Positions 1 to 8,600 of a stretch of 64,000 nucleotides of DNA are shown here, piece after piece. The stretch is from JAJDYQ01 sp965214035 (GTDB taxonomy: Bacteria; Pseudomonadota; Gammaproteobacteria; JAJDYQ01). Position 1 is the stretch's first letter. Each line of letters opens with the position of its first letter. Made by a program: the position numbers and the translations under genes. The notes under the pieces are model-generated. The model saw only the letters and a program-made list of their open reading frames with translations. It was not told the DNA's origin and ran no database searches. The stretch covers positions 1,550,001 through 1,614,000 of the forward strand of contig OZ243932.1 of the NCBI GenBank assembly GCA_965214035.1, written 5' to 3'.

Positions 1-576
1 GTTAGAGGGCTGTGTCTAGCGCATGAGATCATGCCCATTATCATTATTAACGATTCAGATAGTAAAAAAGCACAATCCTTCACCCTGATACACGAGCTTG
101 GCCATTTACTTCAGGCGCATACCCGGATTGACTATTGGCGGCCTGACGATTCCGCAGAAGAAAAATGGTGCGACCAACTGGCAGGTCATGTTCTAATGCC
201 CGAAGAAGACATTCGTCGAGTATTGCCGACTGTAGGCCAGATAGAAAATGTCGAGGCGATCAAAAAACTCGCAAACCACTTCAAGGTCAGCCCCTACGCC
301 TGTTTAGTTCGTTTACGTAAAGCCCGGCATATCAACCAGCAAAAATACAATGGCCTTGAAAATACGCTGCAACATGAATGCGAAGCCCAACAAAAAAAGC
401 TGAAAGAAAAACCCGGGGGACCTGCCCGCAATCGTTCCGGAGAAGCAAGAAGACAACTTGGCAATGCCTTTGTCAATACTGCACTAACCGCATGGCATCA
501 TCAGGAACTGAGTCTGCACAAAGTGATGCAGATACTCGGTCTCAAAAGATCTAGACAAGTTCTGGAGCTGGAATAA
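1..576 (+). CDS. ImmA/IrrE-family metallopeptidase, 5'-truncated by window edge
   Basis: The frame is open to the first base, so the gene starts outside the window; the ATG at 31 is internal because the family pattern (VRGL... before PIIIIN) is already visible upstream of it. The zinc-binding motif HELGH follows FTLI, as in COG2856 peptidases that cleave or inactivate partner repressors. A usual partner is an N-terminal XRE DNA-binding domain, which would lie outside the window. The C-terminal part is basic and of unknown role. The stop overlaps the start of the DUF4411 gene at 576, so the two are translationally coupled, as in many COG2856-DUF4411 toxin-antitoxin-like pairs. Family assignment is firm; regulatory function is inferred. 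Confidence 0.85.
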   Translation, partial: VRGLCLAHEIMPIIIINDSDSKKAQSFTLIHELGHLLQAHTRIDYWRPDDSAEEKWCDQLAGHVLMPEEDIRRVLPTVGQIENVEAIKKLANHFKVSPYACLVRLRKARHINQQKYNGLENTLQHECEAQQKKLKEKPGGPARNRSGEARRQLGNAFVNTALTAWHHQELSLHKVMQILGLKRSRQVLELE

Positions 577-941
577 TGACGCAGGGCCATTATTGTCTGG
601 ATGCCAATATTTTCATAACCTCATGGCAACAATCCTACCCTCCAATGATCTTTCTGTCATTGTGGCAAGAATTATCTGATAAAAAAGAAAACTTTATGCT
701 AATTACTCCTATCTTTAAAGAAATTGAACCTGTTAGTAGCGAGGATAACAGGAAACTTACTGAACAACAAAAGATTGCCTATGCCCGACAATATAAAAAA
801 ACAGTGGTTACCTTCGAAGAAAAGCAACCTGGAAAACCTGATAGCAAGAGTAATTATAAAATTCCGCTTATTTGCCAGGAAGAAAGGGTCCATTGCATTG
901 ACTTCATCCAAATGATCCAGAATATGGGAATAACGGTCTAG
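576..941 (+). CDS. DUF4411 (PIN-like) protein, internally shortened
   Basis: The N-terminus (YCLDANIFI) and the C-terminus (VVTFEE, then KIPLIC and a short tail) match the two ends of DUF4411 proteins, which resemble PIN ribonucleases and are often encoded beside ImmA/IrrE peptidases. The family is about 160 residues; this one is 121. The missing part is the middle, where the second acidic cluster (usually ADP-x-LIA) should be; here the frame runs directly to KIAYARQYKK. The first Asp is present. This looks like an in-frame internal deletion that would probably abolish nuclease activity. The start overlaps the stop of the upstream peptidase gene. Confidence 0.7.
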   Translation: MTQGHYCLDANIFITSWQQSYPPMIFLSLWQELSDKKENFMLITPIFKEIEPVSSEDNRKLTEQQKIAYARQYKKTVVTFEEKQPGKPDSKSNYKIPLICQEERVHCIDFIQMIQNMGITV

Positions 942-942
942 C

Positions 943-1380
943 ATGAAAAAACTCACACTATCATTGATATTACTCATCATAAGCACTCAGTCTATTGCGG
1001 AAGGGATGTACTCATGGGAATGGATAAAAAAAGAGCCATTCCATTCAACCTATCTGAGCCATGTGGAAGGCCATGAACTACCGGAGTGGGCCATTAAACT
1101 CAGTGGCCCAAGCGTAAAAAGCCATGTTATCAATGCTGACAACACCGCTTACAATGTCATAAAAACATGCAAGCCGCATGATTGCGACGACAAAAATCTC
1201 ACCGTATTTTATGACCCTGCCGGCGCGACCTATATACTTTTTAATGGCAGGCGAACATTTTTCATCGAGGAACCTGAACAACCCGTACTTGACTTAATGG
1301 TTAATCAACACGCCTCCCATCATAAATACAGCGATATAAGGAATCGACTGAATAAAACCGGCGATAAATGCGGCCGATAA
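943..1380 (+). CDS. ivy: Ivy-family C-type lysozyme inhibitor precursor
   Basis: A periplasmic protein of 145 residues with a clear Sec signal peptide (residues 1 to about 19, ending SIAEG). It carries the diagnostic loop CKPHDC (about residues 76-81), which in Ivy proteins is disulphide-closed and its His plugs the active site of C-type lysozyme. Length is close to that of E. coli Ivy (157 with signal). The remaining sequence is divergent, but NLTVFYDP after the loop matches the family layout. It starts one base after the DUF4411 stop. Known family role: protection of peptidoglycan against animal lysozyme or control of own lytic enzymes. That fits a host-associated life, which is inference. 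Confidence 0.85.
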   Translation: MKKLTLSLILLIISTQSIAEGMYSWEWIKKEPFHSTYLSHVEGHELPEWAIKLSGPSVKSHVINADNTAYNVIKTCKPHDCDDKNLTVFYDPAGATYILFNGRRTFFIEEPEQPVLDLMVNQHASHHKYSDIRNRLNKTGDKCGR

Positions 1381-1469
1381 TAGCGAACTGAACAAAAGGC
1401 ATCCCGCCAGAATTAAGTGAAAAAGGATCTAACGAATAACATAGTCGTGATGCAGTGCCCGACAAATAG

Positions 1470-1634
1470 ATCAAGTTCTCTCTATCGCTGATCATAAAAA
1501 ACAAGGCGCAGGCAGCATAGGAATACTGCCGGAGAGCCAATCAATATCTACAGGCCAATAATGGCAAACCCTGGCGCTATGTACTGATACCCCATGACGA
1601 AGTATCGGAAGATCGTTCGGTGACGGATTTTTGA
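1470..1634 (+). pseudogene. C-terminal scrap of a type III restriction / DEAD helicase protein
   Basis: Reading in the frame that ends with TGA at 1632-1634 gives NGKPWRYVLIPHDEV, the conserved C-terminal signature of type III restriction (Res)-type helicases. Just upstream the same frame gives IIKNKAQAA, then a stop codon (TAG 1518-1520), then EYCRRANQYL, which fits the same family around the stop. No start, ATPase motifs or remaining domains exist in the window, so it is a remnant of about 55 codons with an in-frame stop. Bases 1381-1469 before it and 1635-1756 after it hold nothing I can assign. Confidence 0.75.
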
Positions 1635-1756
1635 ATGAAGGCCCTCCTTTTCACTTTTGACAGAGGCTTTTTCTTCAGAGCTTAAAATGTTTATATTTCT
1701 CGGCAAATACTGGAGGCTTTCTTTTTTAGCGTGAAAACAGATAAACGACCGGCTGA

Positions 1757-2389
1757 TTACTCCAGAATTTCTTCCAGGTGGTGGTCGTCCTGTCTGCCTT
1801 GCCGGATGAGTATGGGCTGGTCGCCGGTGAGGTCTATGACGGAAGTGGCATCGACCCCGCAGAATCCGCCGTCGATCACTAGTGCCAGCTCATGCTCCAG
1901 GGCCTCACGGATATCCCAGGCGACCGACATCGGCAGTGTTTCGCCGGGCATGATCAGGCTGGAACTCATGATCGGTTCGCCCAGTTCAGCGAGCAGATCG
2001 GCCACAATCCGGGAATCGGGTACACGGATGCCGATTGTTTTACGCTTCATATTTTGCAGCCTTTTCGGGACTTCCCGTGTGGCGGGCAGGATGAATGTGT
2101 AGGGGCCCGGTGTCAGGGTTTTCATAAAGCGATAGCCGGCGTTATCGACCTTTGCATAAGTAGCAATCTCGGAGAGGTCGCGGCAAACCAGCGTAAAATT
2201 ATGCGTCCTGTCGAGCTGACGTATTCGATAGATGCGCTCCATGGCCGTCTTGTCGCCGATATGGCAGCCGAGCGCGTAGCCAGAATCGGTTGGATAGGCG
2301 ATGACGCCGCCTTCCTGGATAATTCTGACCGCCTGATGAATCAACCGGGTCTGTGGATTTTCGGCGTGTATTTCAAAATACTGGCTCAT
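1757..2389 (-). CDS. yciO: YciO/YrdC/Sua5-family protein
   Basis: A YrdC-fold protein with GGVIAYPTDSGYALG, the nucleotide-binding region, followed by RIRQL and the SSSLIMPGE region. This is the YciO branch, related to TsaC/Sua5, which makes threonylcarbamoyl-AMP for the t6A tRNA modification. YciO has weaker activity and an uncertain role. I chose the ATG at 2389 (MSQYF...) because YciO proteins begin MSQxFxIHxxNPQ; the frame stays open 23 codons further, to 2458. Length from 2389 is 210 residues, normal for YciO. It is convergent with the remnant upstream and transcribed in the same direction as the giant protein gene that ends at 2630, but on the far side of its terminator. Confidence 0.85.
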   Translation of the reverse strand: MSQYFEIHAENPQTRLIHQAVRIIQEGGVIAYPTDSGYALGCHIGDKTAMERIYRIRQLDRTHNFTLVCRDLSEIATYAKVDNAGYRFMKTLTPGPYTFILPATREVPKRLQNMKRKTIGIRVPDSRIVADLLAELGEPIMSSSLIMPGETLPMSVAWDIREALEHELALVIDGGFCGVDATSVIDLTGDQPILIRQGRQDDHHLEEILE

Positions 2390-2551
2390 ACCAGTACGAT
2401 TATAGAGCATAAATGAAAAAAGTATATCCATTTGCCCCGGCGACACAGGCAAATCCATACGGGCGGGAATCCGGTTTTTGCCGGGTGGGATGCCACTGTA
2501 TAAGGCTGCTGGCTGATTTTTAGCCAGACGGTCAAAGGACGCAACGGGCTT

Positions 2552-2593
2552 AAAAAAGCGGGGCCGGTGACAATACGGATGGAATCCGGCCTC
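2552..2593 (-). terminator. Rho-independent terminator of the first giant autotransporter gene
   Basis: On the minus strand a GC-rich stem (arms 2586-2593 and 2560-2567, one G-T pair) is followed by GC and a run of six T (2552-2557 as A on the plus strand). It lies 37 bases past the stop codon at 2630. The same arrangement follows the other two copies of this gene family. Confidence 0.85.
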
Positions 2594-2598
2594 GCAAC

Positions 2599-2620
2599 AG
2601 CCGGCAGGGAGGTGCCGGCT
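2599..2620 (-). repeat. Perfect 8-bp inverted repeat after the stop codon
   Basis: AGCCGGCA at 2599-2606 and its exact complement at 2613-2620 enclose a 6-base loop between the stop codon and the terminator. The same hairpin stands at 12572-12593 behind the second giant gene, so it was duplicated with the gene end. It may protect the mRNA 3' end; this is inference. Confidence 0.7.
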
Positions 2621-2629
2621 ACGGACTTC

Positions 2630-5600
2630 CTACCAATTCAGCTTCCACTGTGCGCCGACGCTGTGGCGCGGGTTATTATCATCCTGCTCGCGGCGGATGG
2701 CCTTGATATCCAGCTTCGACTTCAGGCCAGCCGGGTTCGACAACAGACGCCAGCCGAGGGTCAGGTCACGTTTCGCATCGGAGGCCGACAGGCTCGCATA
2801 GGGGATGCCGGTGGCATCGTCTGTCAGGGCAAAGCCCCACTCGCCTTTCAGCGTCCAGCGGCTCGATACGGCAGCAGTATGTCGGTTGTCTTCTTCCTCC
2901 AGCGCATCCGTCAATGAATCCGATAACAACCGATCCAGACCACTGGCAGCCGGTGCATTGCCGTACTCATGGCGCAGGCTGAACGACGGGCCATAGGCCG
3001 AGTTTGGCCACGCCTCGTAGCGCAGTGAGCCGGACAGACCCCACTCCTCACGCTCGGCAGCCTCATGCTCCAGCAGATAGCGACCGCGCACATCCACCGT
3101 CAAACCCTTGGCCGGTGTCTGCCAGCTCAGGCCGCCGCCCAGCTCCAGACCAAAGCCTTCGCTGGTATCGCCGCCGTCATAACGCAGACCCAGTTCCAGT
3201 TCCGGTGTCAGACGCACACCGTCCTCTTCCGGTAACTGCCAGGACCAGGCCAGACCCATGCGGAAACGCTGCGTATCCGCCTCGGTGCCCGCCATGACGC
3301 GGGAATCATCCGCCTCAATACGCGCCAATGTCAGGCCCGAAATCAGCTCCAGGGTCAAACCGCCCTGCTCCACCGGACGCTCCAGCAGCGTACCGCGCAG
3401 ACCGGCGGTGGCCGATAGCTGCACCAGATTGTGCTTCGATTCCATACCGGTTTGTGAAGTCTGAGTCTGCTTCAGGTCGCCCCGCCCATAGCTGGCGGCA
3501 CCCCACAGTTGCAGGCGTTCGCTCAGGTCGTAGCGCAGATACGGCAGCATGGAAACCAGCATACCGGACAACTCGCCTTCGTCCGATGCACCCTGCCATT
3601 CGCCATCGCTGTCGCTGTAGGCCAGTGCCAGACCGACCAGCGTCTGACCGTTGTCGCGGTCAATGCCCAGCATGGCCGTGGTGACCTCGCCGTCTATCGA
3701 AGTACCAGCTTCTTCACCATCTTTGTACTTCGTATAGGCCGCCTGACCCCAGATGGAGGTGCCGTCCTGATCCGTGAATGTGAAATGACTACCACGCAGC
3801 AACGACGGCAGCAGCTTCGGCAGTGACAGGGTGCGTGACAGCTTGCGCGGACGATCCGACGAACCGGCACCCAACTGCTCAATACCCATCGCACTGGCAT
3901 CCGGGCTGCCACGGCTGGACAACAAACGCGCCGCATTGAATGACTGACCGCGCGGCAGACCGTTCAGATTGCCCGACAGACCCGGCTGACTCGATGCTGT
4001 GAATCGGTAATCCAGACCACCCAGCATGTGCTCGACGGCCGTCAGACCAAAGCGCGGCAGCCACATCTGCTGTGCGGCCTGCATGGCCGTCATGTCGGCC
4101 GATTCATCGTCATCGGCAATCTCAACCGGCAGGGCGGCCGGATCGTAGCCGGCATCCGCCGTATGCGTCAGTATCACCTGATTGGCATCACTGTCAATGT
4201 CGTCTGCGGCTGTGACCGTCACCGTCTGTGCCTGATTCCAGTTGGTCGGCGTAAAGGTCAGGCGGTCACCGCCGGTCACCCGCAGGCGGGTCGCATCCCC
4301 GGAAGATACTCTCACCGTCACATCCGCCATCGGACGCAGCGCCAGACGCACCGTGTAGCTCGCGGTATCATTTTCTTCCATATCCAGGCTGCTCTCTGAG
4401 AGCACCAAACCCCGTGTGCTGTCCAGAATGCGCACCGATAACCGTTCCGCCGAGGCAGTCCCGTATCCACCACCGGACGCCGTGTGCGTCAGGGTGATCA
4501 ACGCCTCATCCTCGCTGTCATCGTCGGCAATGGCTGACAGTGTGACCACCTGTCCCTCATTCCAGTTGGACTGCGTGAAGGTCAGCTCAGTGCCGCTATC
4601 CACTCTCAGATCACCGGATTGACCGGTAATCGTCACCGTGACATCGGCACTCGGCTCGGTGGCCAAGGTGACCGTGTAGGTCGCACTGCCCTGCTCGGTC
4701 ACGCTCAGGGTATTGACACCCACAATCAGGCGCGGTGCATCGGTGTCGGTCATCGTCACCGTCACGTCTTCCGTGACCTCCTCGCCGTAGCCGGCATCCG
4801 CCGTATGAACCAGTGTCACGGCAGCCTCATTCACGCTGTTGCTGTCCGTGCCGGCGCTCAGGGTAATCGTCTGTGCCTGATTCCAGTTATCCTGTGTAAA
4901 GGTCAGCTCAAGCGGCTGCGGCGCCAGCGCGGTGCCGTCATAACCGCTCAGTGCGACCGTCACCGTGCCGGCCGGCTCAGCCGATAGTTGCAGTGTATAA
5001 GTCGTGCTGCCCCCTTCATCCAGCTCAATCTCCGTGCTTGAAAACTGCAACTGCGGCGAACTGTCGGTGATGATCACCTCCAAATCGGCCGTGACGGAAT
5101 CATAGCCGGCATCGGCACTGTGGGTCAGCGTCACCTGATCCATCACGGTGTTACTGTCCGTGACCGCCATCAGCGTGACGGTCTGCGGGTTACCCCAGTT
5201 CTGTGAGGTAAAGGTCAGGGTGGTGCCATCGGCCTGTAGTTCGGCATTGGTGCCGGTGAGGGTCACCATGACATCGGCGCTCGGTGCGACTGCCAGGCTG
5301 ACTCGGTAGCTGGCACTGTCGCCTTCAATGAGGGTCAGGCGAGTCGTGCTCAATACCAGCGCCGGTTGTTCCTGAATCGTAAAATCAACATTGCCCATGC
5401 CAGAGGCACCGCCGCCCAGGTTGATGCCGGAACTGCTGTCCAGTGTGCCCAGAGCAATGCGGACCGTTTCGCCGCCGGTCTCGGCCACGGCATCCGTTTG
5501 TGCCATCAGGGTCAGGGTGGCTATCTGACCACCGGCGCTGAAGGTCACGCTGCCGCCGCTCAGATCGCTGTAATCCACGCCATTGGCCGCCGTGCCGGTC

Positions 5601-8600
5601 AATGTGTAGTCGGTGCCGAAGAGCGCGGTACCGCCGAAGGTCAGCCGCACGGTCAGTTGCTCGCCGGCCTCCAGAGCGCGACCCAAGGTAACAGTGAGCG
5701 GTTTGCTGTCGCCTTCGGCCACATTACCAGGATCACCGGCCAGCGTGACCGGGGTGGCATCGTCGTCATGTATCGCGACGGACGCGGACACCTCGGACGG
5801 ATCGCCCACTTCATAGCCCGTACCATCACCCACCGTCACGGTCACGGTGCCATTCGCCTCATCCACAGCATCGCCCTGCGTCGCAATCAAATAAGTCACC
5901 GTGCTGGAACCACTATTCAGGGTGACTGACTGTGCGCCGCTGGTGGCGATAAAACCGCTGCCGCCGGTCACATTGAGCATCAGGGTCAGGGCGTCCATCG
6001 GAGCCGGTGTGGCCGTCAGGGTAAAGCTGGCACTGCCCATCCCTTCCGTGACCGTGGCACCACCGGTGATGGTGATCATCGGCATGACAATGACATCGTT
6101 GACCTGCACACTGAAATGGTCCGGTGAATCCGGATCGGCACCGCCGCCCACATTGGTGTTCAGACTGCTGTGGTCAAAGCCATTGGTGACCGTGCCGTCC
6201 GGCCCCAGGGCAATGATGAAGGTCTCGGAGCCGCTGCCCTCCATCGTATTGTCGCCGATGGCGGTCAAGGTCAGTTCAGCCGTCTGTGCGCCGGCATTCT
6301 CAAAGCGCAGCAGCGGAGTCATTGTGCTCTCATTGGACAGGACCACACCCGTGACCGATTGTAGTGCCAGGCTCCAGTCCGCCGGTTCGACATCGGTACC
6401 GGCTATGCTCAGCGGTACCTCGATGATTTCGCCGGCGATCAGGGCACGACCTAACTCGACCGTGAAGGTAACGGCCTGACCTTCATCAATGGCGCCCGTG
6501 CTGCCGGTGCGGGTCAGGCTGACTTCGGTCGGGTCGTCGTCATCAACCATGACCATCAGGTCGTCAATGCTGAGGCCGCTGTATTGGCTATCGCCGCTCA
6601 GGGTATGGCGGATGGCGACACGGCGATCGCTGGCATCGTCGTCATTGTTATCCTGACCAGTGACGATGAGGGTCTGCGATTGGTTCCAGTCCGTGCTGGT
6701 AAAGGTCAGGGTGGTGTCGGTCATCGTGATGCCGGTGCCGGGAGCAGCGGTGACGGTGACGCTGGCGGTTGGCTGTGAGGTCAGTGCCACGGTGTAGCTG
6801 TCGGTGCCGCCGTTTTCAGCGACACGGGTGACGCTACCGGTCTCGGCGATCCGGATATCGGCCTGGTCGTTGTCATTGACAGTCAGTTGCAGCGTGGCCG
6901 GGCTGCCGGCGGCATAGCCGCTCACGGAGGAAACATCAATGGTCAGCATACCATCCGCCCCATCCTGATCATTGTCGGTCACGCTGACCTCAAATTGCAG
7001 GGTCGGATCCAGGCTGGTGTCGGTCTGATCCAGCGTCAACTCATAGCCGTCGCTGATATCCAGCAAGAGACGGACATCGACCAGTGTGAATGTCTCGCCG
7101 GTATCCGGTGATACGGTGATCTGTATCATGCGGGCACCGCCTTCTTCAATGCTGGTATGGTCGCCCACCACTTGTACGCTCAGGGTCGGATCGTCGTTGT
7201 CGGCGACGGTGAGCTGTACCAGGTCAAGCTCACGGTCAGCGGGGTAATCACCGCTGTCGCCCTGACTAATGGCGTGGGTGATGGTGCCAGGGCGTGCATC
7301 GCCGGCGTTGTGCACCGCGTCATCCATGCCGGTCACGGTGACCGTCTGTGCCTGATTCCAGTTACTCTGGGTAAAGGTCAGCATGTCATTATTGACGGTG
7401 GCGACCGTGCCCGAATCAACCGTGATGATGACCTCGCCGGCCGGGGCCGAGGTCAGTACCACGGTGTAGTTGTTGGTGCCGCCTTCATCCACGGCCAAGG
7501 TGGTCGGCTGTACGGTGATACCGGCCGTATCGTCTTCGGTGATGGTGACCGTGACTTCACCGGTGACTCCGGCATAGTCGCCACCGGTGGCGGTGTGCAA
7601 CAGGGCGATCGGGGCATCCGATTGGGCGTCGTCGTCCGACCCGGCGGTGACCGTGATGGTCTGCGGCTGGTTCCAGTTCTGGGTAGTGAAGTTGAGGGTA
7701 TCATCACTCAGGGTCAGATCGGTATCGGCCTGACCGCTTACAGTCATGGCCACTGGCGCATTGGGCTGGGTGGCCAGAGACACCGTGTAGGTCGCGGTAT
7801 CGCCCTCGTCAATGGTCAGGGTGGATGGATTCAGTACCAGCGCCGGTTGTTCGATAATGTCAAAGGCAATCGTGCTGGTGCCGATCACACCCACACCGCC
7901 CTCCAGGCCAGCGGCATTGGACACGCTGCTCACAGCAATGGTGATGTCTTCGCCGGAGTCGGAGACGCCATCCGCGGTGGTTGTCAGGATCAGCGTGGCG
8001 GTGGTGGCAGCAAACTCGGAGCTCGGGCCGCTAAATTGAATACTAATCCCCGGAAGATCCAGCCGACCGTAAGCCACGTTGGCCGTCGAGATGCCGGTCA
8101 GGGTGTAGTCCGTACCCAGTGTGGCGGTGCCGCCGAACATTAACCGCACGAACAGCGATTCGATAAAACCTCTGCCACCCAGTGGACGGTTCACGGTCAG
8201 GGTAATCTGTTTGCGGGCACCTTCATCGAGGTCGCCGGCCGGATTTTCGGCCAGGGTGACGGTGGTGGCATCGTCGTCGCGCACTCTGATGGTAGCCGTA
8301 TCGGTGCCGGCGGTATAGCCGGTACCGTCATTGATTGTCACCGTGACCTCGCCGCTGGCTTCATCGACTTCATCGTCGGTGATCGGAATTGCGTAGTTGA
8401 GCGCGGTGGTGCCGGCCGGGAAGGTGACGGTCTGGTCGCCTTCTGCTGCAATAAAGTCACTGCCGGGTGCGTCCATGACGGTCAGGTCAATGGTCAGATC
8501 GGTGACCGGTGGTTTGTCCGCCGTCAGTGTGTAGGTGAGCGTGCCGGCTCCCTCGGTGGCCGGACTGCCGCCGGCAATGGAAATCATGGGCGGGTCATCG

